Positions 1 through 6,455 of a stretch of DNA of 7,821 bases are shown one piece after another. The DNA comes from an uncultured Lachnospiraceae bacterium. GTDB lineage: Bacteria > Bacillota > Clostridia > Lachnospirales > Lachnospiraceae. The position numbers and the translations under genes were made by a program. Location: NCBI GenBank assembly GCA_910585935.1, contig CAJUHN010000189.1:1-7821 (forward strand), read 5' to 3'. Position 1 is the stretch's first letter. Every line of letters starts with the position of its first letter. The notes beneath the pieces are model-generated. The model did not search any database. It saw nothing but the letters and a program-made list of their open reading frames with translations, and had not been told where the DNA came from.

Positions 1-115
1 AGCAGTCCTGTTAGGGGCTGCGAATTTAGTGTCCGCTACGTCTGGAACGGAGCGAGAGCGCGGCTTCGTTGGAATAATCTTGTTCCTGTGCGACCCTTTT
101 TTCAAAATGTTTCAC
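1..115 (-). repeat. Left copy of a structured intergenic element, truncated by the window edge
   Basis: Read on the minus strand, this begins with GTGAAACATTTTGA, an A/G-rich stretch and CGCACAGG (85-115). The same block recurs at 7732-7763 on the plus strand with 26 identities and one gap. The DNA that follows is clearly GC-richer than the neighbouring intergenic sequence and can fold. GGAA 71-74 pairs with TTCC 83-86. AACGGAGC 46-53 pairs with GCTTCGTT 63-70 (one mismatch, 9-nt loop). GCAG 2-5 pairs with CTGC 18-21, with CCT/AGG inside. The element lies about 70 nt past the nifJ terminator, in the same orientation as nifJ, so it may be the start of the next transcription unit to the left. 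A 29-codon GTG-started frame (26-115) crosses it but lacks a ribosome binding site, so it is not called as a gene. Function unknown; an RNA leader, a small RNA or a dispersed repeat are all possible. Confidence 0.5.
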
Positions 116-183
116 ATAAAAGAATCTCAACAAATCAACAACAATTAAAATATAATAACAACTATAAACATCATACCCTAACT

Positions 184-228
184 AAAAAAAGATGCCATAA
201 AAAGAACTTTCCTTTTATGACATCTTTT
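184..228 (-). terminator. Rho-independent terminator of nifJ
   Basis: On the minus strand a 16-bp stem with a single mismatch forms between 213-228 and 187-202, with a loop of about 10 nt (203-212). The 3' arm runs into seven consecutive T's (190-184). It starts about 16 nt past the nifJ stop codon. The stem is A/T-rich but long, and the U-tract follows directly, which is the normal layout of an intrinsic terminator. The A-tract on the other side would let it work in the plus direction too, although no plus-strand gene is seen here. Confidence 0.85.
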
Positions 229-243
229 CTCTTTCATTCTTTT

Positions 244-3200
244 TTATTCTACATCATAGAGTTTCGATAATTTCTGTAAATAATTATATCTTTCCTCTGC
301 TACTTTCTCTGCCTTATCAAATAATTCTTGTGCTCTATTTGGATTAGAACGAGCTAAAGAACTATAGCGCACTTCACTCTTGATGAAATCTGCATAACTT
401 TCTGTAGGAGCTTTTGAATCTAACTGGAATGGATTCTTTCCTTCTTCCTTCAATAGAGGATTGAAACGGAATAAATTCCAATAACCTGCTGCTACTGCTT
501 TCTTCTCTTCTGCCTGTGCCTGTGTCATACCACCCTTAATACCATGATTAATACATGGAGCATAAGCGATGATTAAAGAAGGACCTGGATAGTTTTCAGC
601 CTCTGTAATCGCTTTAATACATTGATTATAATCTGCACCCATAGCGATCTGTGCTACATATACATATCCATAGCTCATAGCGATTTGAGCGAGGTCTTTT
701 TGTTTTATATCTTTACCACCAGCAGCGAATTGTGCTGTTGCACCAGTAGGAGTAGCTTTAGAAGATTGTCCACCTGTGTTAGAATATACTTCTGTGTCAA
801 ATACAAAAACATTGACATCTCTTCCACTCGCGATCACATGATCCAAACCTCCGAAACCGATATCGAATGCCCAACCGTCACCACCGAAAACCCATTGAGA
901 TTTCTTAGATAACATATCTGCATCTTTTAAGATTTCGTTCGCTTTTTCACAGCCACATTCTTTTAATACAGCTACTAATTTTGCAGTTGCTGCACTATTT
1001 TCCTGACCATTGTCAAAAGTATCTAAATATGCCTTGCAAGCTTCTTTTACATCGTCTTTTGTAGAAGTTTCATGTAATTCTTCAATTTTGCTCTTTAAGC
1101 CTTTTCTCAAAGCACTCTGTGCTAAAGCCATACCAAAACCGAACTCTGCATTATCTTCAAATAAAGAATTAGACCAAGCAGGACCTTTTCCTTCTTTATT
1201 TACAGTATAAGGGGTAGATGGAGAAGAGTTACCCCAGATAGAAGAACATCCTGTTGCATTTGCAATATACATTCTATCTCCAAATAACTGAGTGATTAAT
1301 TTTGCATAAGGTGTTTCACCACAACCAGCACATGCACCAGAGAACTCAAGTAAAGGTTTCTTGAACTGACTGCCCTTTACAGAAGTTTCTTTAAATTTAT
1401 TCAGTACTTCTGGCTTTTCAGAAACAGATTGACCATAGTCAAATACCTTTTGAGAAGCAGCTCCATTTTCTTCAAAAGAACCCATCGTGAGCGCTTTTTG
1501 ACCTTTCTTTCCAGGACATACATTTGCACAAACTCCACAGCCTGTACAATCCATAGCAGATACAGTAACAGCGAATTTCAATTCTGCTAATCCTGTCATA
1601 GCTAAAGTCTTTGTACCTTCTGGCGCATCATTTGCCTCTGCTTCTGTCATCACTGCTGGACGGATTACTGCATGAGGGCATACATAAGAACAGAAGTTAC
1701 ATTGAATACAATTTTCTGGATTCCACATAGGAATATCCACTGCAATACCACGTTTTTCAAATGCAGAAGAACCAGACGGTGTAGAACCATCTACATAATC
1801 TTTAAATGCGGATACTGGCAATTTATTTCCTTCCTGTGCGCTCACTGGAATTTGAACATCATTTACAAAATCTACAACATCTTTTCTAGTACCTGATACT
1901 TTTCTAGATAAATCTTCATCTCCAGCATTCTTCCAGCTCTCTGGTATCTGAACTTCTACTGCATCTTGAATACCTCTGTCGATAGCTGCATGATTCATAG
2001 CAACAACAGCTTCTCCTTTTCTGCCATAAGTAGCAGTTGCAGCATCTTTCATATATTTCACAGCATCTTCTACAGGAATAACATTTGCTAATTTGAAGAA
2101 AGCAGCCTGTAATACAGTATTAATACGTCCGCCAAGACCGATTTCTTTTCCGATTTTAATACCATCGATGGTATAGAATTTGATATTATGTTCTGCCATA
2201 TAGCGTTTTGCTTGTCCGGGAAGATGTTCTTCTAACTGTTCCATATTCCAGCTACAGTTCAATAAGAAAGTACCGCCATCTTTGATATCTTGAACCATAT
2301 TATATTTGTGTACATAAGAAGGATTATGGCAAGCTACAAAGTTAGCTTTTGAAATTAAATAAGTGGATTGAATTTTGTTCTTACCAAAACGTAAGTGAGA
2401 AATTGTCACACCACCAGATTTTTTGGAGTCATAATCGAAATATGCCTGAGCGTACATATCGGTATGATCACCAATGATCTTAATAGAGTTCTTATTCGCA
2501 CCTACTGTACCATCTGCGCCTAATCCCCAGAATTTACAGCTAATTGTGCTTTCTGGTGTTGTATTAGGATTTTTACCGATAGGTAAAGATAAATGGGTCA
2601 CATCATCTTCAATGCCGATTGTGAATTTCTTCTTTTCTGTATTTTCATATACAGCAATAATCTGTGCAGGAGTAGTATCTTTAGAACCTAAACCATAACG
2701 TCCGGAATATACTGGAACATTATTAAATTCTGTATCCTTTAATGCTGCTACTATGTCTAAGTATAGAGGCTCCCCCTGTGCGCCTGGCTCTTTTGTTCTG
2801 TCTAATACAGAGATCTGTTTTACTGTCTTAGGCATTACAGAAAGTAAATGTTTTGCGCTGAATGGTCTGTAAAGACGAACTTTAATCACACCAACTTTTT
2901 CTCCAGCTTCCATTAAGTAATCAATCGTTTCATCTATTGTTTCACATACAGAACCCATAGCGATAATCACTTTTTCAGCATCTTCTGCGCCATAGTAGTT
3001 GAATAATTTATAATCTGTTCCAATCTTTTCATTGATTTTGTTCATATAATCTTCTACTACTTGAGGTAATGCATCATAGTAAGGATTACATGCTTCTCTT
3101 GCTTGGAAGAAGATATCTGGATTCTGTGCAGAACCTCTCTGGCAAGGATGTTCTGGATTCAAAGCATGACGACGGAATTCATTCACTGCATCCATATCCA

Positions 3201-3783
3201 TCATTTCTTTTAAATCTTCATAATCCCACATTTCAATTTTTTGAATCTCATGAGAGGTGCGGAAACCATCGAAGAAATTTAAAAATGGAACTTTTCCTTT
3301 AATTGCTGCTAAATGTGCTACTGGTGTTAAATCCATAACTTCCTGTACGCTAGAACAGCAAAGCATAGCAAAACCTGTTTGACGACATGCATAAACGTCA
3401 GAGTGATCACCGAAAATAGATAAAGCATGGCTCGCTAATGCACGAGCAGAAACATTGATCACACCCGGAAGTAATTCACCTGCAATTTTATACATATTCG
3501 GAATCATCAACAGCAAACCTTGAGATGCAGTAAAAGTTGTAGTCAATGCACCTGCTGCTAAAGAACCATGTACTGTACCAGCCGCGCCGGCTTCTGATTG
3601 CATTTCTGTCACTTGAACTTCCTGTCCAAAAACATTTTTTCTTCCTTCTGTTGCCCATTTATCTGCTAATTCAGCCATAACAGATGATGGAGTGATGGGA
3701 TAAATTGCTGCTACATCAGTAAATGCATAGGACACATGTGCAGCGGCAGTATTTCCATCCATGGTTTTCATTTTTCTACCCAT
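244..3783 (-). CDS. nifJ: Pyruvate:ferredoxin (flavodoxin) oxidoreductase, single-chain
   Basis: A cytoplasmic homodimeric enzyme of anaerobes that converts pyruvate, CoA and oxidised ferredoxin to acetyl-CoA, CO2 and reduced ferredoxin. The 1179 residues match the usual one-chain length. The N-terminal pyrimidine-binding domain has YPITPSS at 28-34; T31, E64 and R114 fall at the numbers known for the Desulfovibrio africanus active site. A transketolase-C-like domain and a CoA-domain region follow. The ferredoxin-like insert has two [4Fe-4S] motifs: C692, C695, C698, C702 and C746, C749, C752, C756. The C-terminal domain carries the cysteines for the cluster near the cofactor (C818, C821, C846, C1077) and the thiamine-diphosphate motif GGDGWAFD starting at 967, with TEVYSNTGGQ further on. 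No key residue is missing. The first ATG is chosen because AGGAGG lies 11 nt upstream; the next ATG (codon 5) would be too far. The gene has its own promoter and terminator, so it is probably monocistronic. The symbol is the family name; a role in nitrogen fixation is not implied. Confidence 0.98.
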   Translation of the reverse strand: MGRKMKTMDGNTAAAHVSYAFTDVAAIYPITPSSVMAELADKWATEGRKNVFGQEVQVTEMQSEAGAAGTVHGSLAAGALTTTFTASQGLLLMIPNMYKIAGELLPGVINVSARALASHALSIFGDHSDVYACRQTGFAMLCCSSVQEVMDLTPVAHLAAIKGKVPFLNFFDGFRTSHEIQKIEMWDYEDLKEMMDMDAVNEFRRHALNPEHPCQRGSAQNPDIFFQAREACNPYYDALPQVVEDYMNKINEKIGTDYKLFNYYGAEDAEKVIIAMGSVCETIDETIDYLMEAGEKVGVIKVRLYRPFSAKHLLSVMPKTVKQISVLDRTKEPGAQGEPLYLDIVAALKDTEFNNVPVYSGRYGLGSKDTTPAQIIAVYENTEKKKFTIGIEDDVTHLSLPIGKNPNTTPESTISCKFWGLGADGTVGANKNSIKIIGDHTDMYAQAYFDYDSKKSGGVTISHLRFGKNKIQSTYLISKANFVACHNPSYVHKYNMVQDIKDGGTFLLNCSWNMEQLEEHLPGQAKRYMAEHNIKFYTIDGIKIGKEIGLGGRINTVLQAAFFKLANVIPVEDAVKYMKDAATATYGRKGEAVVAMNHAAIDRGIQDAVEVQIPESWKNAGDEDLSRKVSGTRKDVVDFVNDVQIPVSAQEGNKLPVSAFKDYVDGSTPSGSSAFEKRGIAVDIPMWNPENCIQCNFCSYVCPHAVIRPAVMTEAEANDAPEGTKTLAMTGLAELKFAVTVSAMDCTGCGVCANVCPGKKGQKALTMGSFEENGAASQKVFDYGQSVSEKPEVLNKFKETSVKGSQFKKPLLEFSGACAGCGETPYAKLITQLFGDRMYIANATGCSSIWGNSSPSTPYTVNKEGKGPAWSNSLFEDNAEFGFGMALAQSALRKGLKSKIEELHETSTKDDVKEACKAYLDTFDNGQENSAATAKLVAVLKECGCEKANEILKDADMLSKKSQWVFGGDGWAFDIGFGGLDHVIASGRDVNVFVFDTEVYSNTGGQSSKATPTGATAQFAAGGKDIKQKDLAQIAMSYGYVYVAQIAMGADYNQCIKAITEAENYPGPSLIIAYAPCINHGIKGGMTQAQAEEKKAVAAGYWNLFRFNPLLKEEGKNPFQLDSKAPTESYADFIKSEVRYSSLARSNPNRAQELFDKAEKVAEERYNYLQKLSKLYDVE

Positions 3784-3794
3784 TTGTTTTTAAA

Positions 3795-3800
3795 CCTCCT
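3795..3800 (-). promoter_or_regulatory. Strong Shine-Dalgarno site of nifJ
   Basis: AGGAGG on the minus strand, 11 nt before the ATG at 3783. It is a perfect core match to the anti-Shine-Dalgarno sequence and the strongest such site in the window, as expected for an abundant fermentation enzyme. It fixes the nifJ start at the first ATG. Confidence 0.85.
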
Positions 3801-3818
3801 AAGTAAATAACTTTTTTG

Positions 3819-3838
3819 TAAAGACCATATTTTCTTTA
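3819..3838 (-). other. Small hairpin in the nifJ leader
   Basis: TAAAGA and TCTTTA form a 6-bp stem around an 8-nt loop in the predicted 5' untranslated region of nifJ. A competing 4-bp pairing GACC/GGTC overlaps it. The stem is weak and A/U-rich and has no U-tract, so it is not a terminator. It does not match any riboswitch I recognise and may be chance. Confidence 0.25.
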
Positions 3839-3852
3839 AGGTCACTAATTTT

Positions 3853-3881
3853 ATTCTAATATATTTTTAAAAAAAATACAA
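3853..3881 (-). promoter_or_regulatory. Sigma-A-type promoter of nifJ
   Basis: On the minus strand, TTGTAT (3881-3876) and TAGAAT (3858-3853) are separated by exactly 17 nt. Each box differs from the consensus (TTGACA, TATAAT) at one or two positions, and the spacer is A/T-only. Transcription would start near 3846, giving a leader of about 60 nt. The -35 box lies in the 3' arm of the terminator of the upstream operon, so the two signals share bases. No operator palindrome, such as a Rex-type site, was recognised nearby. Confidence 0.6.
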
Positions 3882-3913
3882 TGGATATTCTGTAAAATCC
3901 TTGTATTTTTTTT
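3869..3913 (-). terminator. Rho-independent terminator of the alaX-deoB-pdp operon
   Basis: A perfect 13-bp inverted repeat pairs 3901-3913 with 3869-3881. It continues after a one-base bulge with GGAT (3883-3886) pairing to ATCC (3897-3900), around a 10-nt loop. On the minus strand the 3' arm ends in eight T's. It begins 6 nt after the pdp stop codon. The stem is A/T-rich, so termination may be incomplete. The mirrored A- and T-runs make it potentially bidirectional. Confidence 0.75.
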
Positions 3914-3919
3914 GATAAT

Positions 3920-5245
3920 TTAATACTTCTCTACTCCACCCTTTGTAATAATCCATTTTATAAATGCACTTTTTGCCACAGGCGTTTTGGAAAAGCTATA
4001 AGTCAGTAAAAATCTCTCCCTCGCTATTTCCATCTTTTTTAAATCATTTCCATACATAGTAGCTAAAACTTCTCCCTTTTTTACCGCGTCCCCGATCTTT
4101 TTATGCAAAACTAAACCCACGGATAAATCAATTTCGCTCTCTTTTGTTTCTCTTCCGCCACCTAGTAATAAACAAACCATTCCAATTTCTTCTGTTTCTA
4201 TTTTCTCCACAAATCCATCTTCTTCTGCTTTTATCTCCATAACAATAGAAGCCTTTGGCAAAAGTTCTGTATTATCAATCGCTCTGGCATCTCCGCCTTG
4301 CGCCTCTACAAATTCCTGAAATTTTTTTAATGCTGATTTATCTTCAATTGTGCCGAGTAATTTTTCTCTCGCCGCTTCTATATTTTCTACTCTTTTTGTT
4401 CCCACTAACATATAAGCGCCTAATGTTATCACCAATTCTAATAAATCTTTTGCCCCATTGCCATTTAATGTATCAATCGCTTCTTTCACTTCTAAAGCAT
4501 TTCCTACTGCAAATCCTAATGGCTGATCCATATCTGAAATAATCGCCACGGTTTCTTTTCCTGCATTTGTTCCAATTTTTACCATTTCTCTAGCGAGTGC
4601 CAGTGCATCTGCTTCCTTTTTCATAAAAGCACCTTTTCCTGTCTTCACATCTAAGACAATCACATCTGCACCCGCTGCTAATTTCTTGCTCATAATGCTA
4701 GAAGCAATTAAAGAAAGGTTATCCACCGTTGCTGTCACATCTCTCAATGCATATAATTTTTTATCAGCAGGAGCTAAATCTCCCGTCTGACCAATAATCG
4801 CCATTTTAATAGAATTTACATTTTGGATAAACTGTTCTTTTGTTAAATCAGTAGAAAATCCTGGAAAACTCTCTAACTTATCAATCGTGCCCCCTGTGTG
4901 TCCTAATCCGCGTCCAGACATCTTCGCAACTGGCACGCCAAGCGCTGCCACCATAGGTCCTAGCACAAGGGAAGTCTTATCCCCTACCCCTCCTGTACTA
5001 TGTTTATCCGCTTTTAGCCCTTCTATTTCAGACAAATCCATGATATCCCCACTATTTGCCATCGCCATAGTTAGTTCTACAGTTTCATCTTCTGTCATTC
5101 CTTTGAAATAGACTGCCATCAAAAAAGCTGACATTTGATAATCTGGAATCTCTTCTTTTGTATATCCCTCGATCATAAATTCAATTTCTTCTTTTGTGAG
5201 TTCTTCTCCGTTTCTCTTTTTCATAATTAAATCATACATTCTCAT
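3920..5245 (-). CDS. pdp: Pyrimidine-nucleoside phosphorylase
   Basis: Cytoplasmic salvage enzyme that phosphorolyses uridine, deoxyuridine and thymidine to the free base plus (deoxy)ribose-1-phosphate, the substrate of the DeoB encoded just upstream. At 441 residues it is close to the roughly 433 usual for the Firmicutes enzyme. Visible motifs are the phosphate-binding KHSTGGVGDK (81-90), the family signature SGRGLGHTGGTIDKLE (110-125), and base-contact residues R168, S183 and K187 in YALRDVTATV and ASSIMSKK. K108 is the residue I recall as typical of the pyrimidine enzyme, where E. coli thymidine phosphorylase (deoA) has Met. That favours broad specificity, but it is inference. The C-terminal alpha/beta domain (about 340-441) is present. 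The start MRMYD agrees with the Bacillus homologue's beginning (MRMVD), and AGGAAG (5256-5261) lies 10 nt upstream. It is the last gene of the operon, 19 nt after deoB. Confidence 0.96.
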   Translation of the reverse strand: MRMYDLIMKKRNGEELTKEEIEFMIEGYTKEEIPDYQMSAFLMAVYFKGMTEDETVELTMAMANSGDIMDLSEIEGLKADKHSTGGVGDKTSLVLGPMVAALGVPVAKMSGRGLGHTGGTIDKLESFPGFSTDLTKEQFIQNVNSIKMAIIGQTGDLAPADKKLYALRDVTATVDNLSLIASSIMSKKLAAGADVIVLDVKTGKGAFMKKEADALALAREMVKIGTNAGKETVAIISDMDQPLGFAVGNALEVKEAIDTLNGNGAKDLLELVITLGAYMLVGTKRVENIEAAREKLLGTIEDKSALKKFQEFVEAQGGDARAIDNTELLPKASIVMEIKAEEDGFVEKIETEEIGMVCLLLGGGRETKESEIDLSVGLVLHKKIGDAVKKGEVLATMYGNDLKKMEIARERFLLTYSFSKTPVAKSAFIKWIITKGGVEKY

Positions 5246-5264
5246 AGCGTCTACACTTCCTATC

Positions 5265-6437
5265 TTATTTTCTTATCACATTCCAAAAGCTCTCTCCAAT
5301 ATTCAGTGTCGGCAGTTTGAATATTTCAGAAATAGTTTGCCCAATATTAGCAAAGGTTTTCCCCGTTTTTAAGTCAATATTTTCCTTTAATTCCTTTCCA
5401 TATAATAGCAATGGCACATACTCTCTAGAATGATCGGTACTCAACGTCGTGGGATCGCATCCATGGTCTGCATTGATAATTAAAATATCTTCTTCTTTCA
5501 TCGCGTTTATAATATCAGGAAGCACCTTATCAAATTCTTCCAATCCGTTAGCATAGCCCAAAACATCATTTCTATGCCCCCACTTCATATCAAATTCTAC
5601 TAAATTAGTAAAAATAAGCCCTTTACTTTCTTCTTTCATATATTGAATCGTTTTTTGTACTCCATCCATATTATCTTTTGTATGCACAGCTTCTGTAATT
5701 CCCACTTTATCAAAAATATCTTCTATCTTTCCAACTGCAATCACATCTAATCCGACCTCTTTCATTCGCACTAATAAATTATCCATAGGAGGTTTGAGAG
5801 AAAAATCTCTTCTATTTGCTGTTCTGACAAATTTTCCTTCTTCTCCGACAAATGGTCTAGCTATCACTCTTGCGACCGCATGTTCTCCCTTTAAAATCTC
5901 TCTCGCTATCTCACACATCTGATAAAGCTGTTTTGGGGAATAAATTTCTTCATGACAAGCGATCTGAAATACACTATCTGCTGAAGTATACACAATCGGA
6001 TAGCCTGTCTTTCTATGCTCTGTTCCTAATTGTTTTATAATCTCTGTTCCAGAAGCAGCACAATTTCCTAAAACCCCTTTTAACTTCGCCTTACTTTTAA
6101 ATTCTTCTAATATTTCTTCTGGAAATCCATTTGGATAAGTAGGAAATGGCTGTTTGGAGTAGATACCTACCATTTCCCAATGACCTGTAGTAGTATCCTT
6201 TCCATCTGAAATTTCACCTAATCTTCCATAACAACCTTTTGGTTTTTCCACTGGCAAAATATTTTTCATTCCTTCAATATTTCCCAAACCTAATTTTCTC
6301 ATATTTGGAATAGATAGCCCCACTGCTGCTGCCAAGTTTCCCAATGTATTACTCCCTTCATCATGAAATCTCGCTGCATCTGGAAGTTCTCCCATGCCCA
6401 CACTATCTAAAATAATCCATATCACACGATTTACCAT
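5265..6437 (-). CDS. deoB: Phosphopentomutase
   Basis: Interconverts (deoxy)ribose-1-phosphate and (deoxy)ribose-5-phosphate, linking nucleoside phosphorolysis to the pentose phosphate pathway or to deoxyribose-phosphate aldolase. It is a manganese-dependent alkaline-phosphatase-superfamily enzyme in the cytoplasm. With the chosen start it has 390 residues, the normal length. Metal-ligand and catalytic motifs are all present: LDSVGMGELPDA with D11, the threonine cluster DTTTGHWE at 81-88 that holds the phosphorylated Thr, FDMKWGH with D283 and H288, ADHG with D324 and H325, and TDHSREY with H336. The cap domain lies between them. An in-frame TTG (6446) and ATG (6443) precede the chosen ATG. 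I choose 6437 because GAGAGG (6447-6452) is 9 nt upstream of it but only 0-3 nt from the others. It lies 18 nt after alaX and 19 nt before pdp, and is clearly co-transcribed with both. Confidence 0.96.
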   Translation of the reverse strand: MVNRVIWIILDSVGMGELPDAARFHDEGSNTLGNLAAAVGLSIPNMRKLGLGNIEGMKNILPVEKPKGCYGRLGEISDGKDTTTGHWEMVGIYSKQPFPTYPNGFPEEILEEFKSKAKLKGVLGNCAASGTEIIKQLGTEHRKTGYPIVYTSADSVFQIACHEEIYSPKQLYQMCEIAREILKGEHAVARVIARPFVGEEGKFVRTANRRDFSLKPPMDNLLVRMKEVGLDVIAVGKIEDIFDKVGITEAVHTKDNMDGVQKTIQYMKEESKGLIFTNLVEFDMKWGHRNDVLGYANGLEEFDKVLPDIINAMKEEDILIINADHGCDPTTLSTDHSREYVPLLLYGKELKENIDLKTGKTFANIGQTISEIFKLPTLNIGESFWNVIRK

Positions 6438-6446
6438 AATCATCAA

Positions 6447-6452
6447 CCTCTC
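6447..6452 (-). promoter_or_regulatory. Ribosome binding site that decides the deoB start
   Basis: GAGAGG on the minus strand lies just after the alaX stop codon. Spacing is 9 nt to ATG 6437, 3 nt to ATG 6443 and 0 nt to TTG 6446. Only the first is a workable distance, so DeoB should begin MVNRVIWIILDS, which also fits the short N-terminus usual in the family. Confidence 0.65.
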
Positions 6453-6455
6453 TAT

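Noticed and set aside
88..270. 60-residue plus-strand open frame
   Set aside because: It runs through the left repeat, the nifJ terminator and into the nifJ 3' end, has no ribosome binding site, and its composition is that of AT-rich non-coding DNA.
622..3302. Several plus-strand open frames of 66-96 codons opposite nifJ
   Set aside because: They are antisense shadows of a full-length, fully conserved nifJ reading frame; the sequences show no domain features and no ribosome binding sites.
3784..3868. Riboswitch or redox (Rex) operator in the nifJ leader
   Set aside because: Only one weak A/U-rich hairpin is present, and no TTGTGA/TTAACA-type palindrome or known riboswitch core was recognised.
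4255..5111. Plus-strand open frames of 95 and 74 codons opposite pdp
   Set aside because: They are antisense shadows of pdp. The Leu-rich translation of the first looks membrane-like, but this follows from the reverse complement of Lys/Glu-rich coding sequence.
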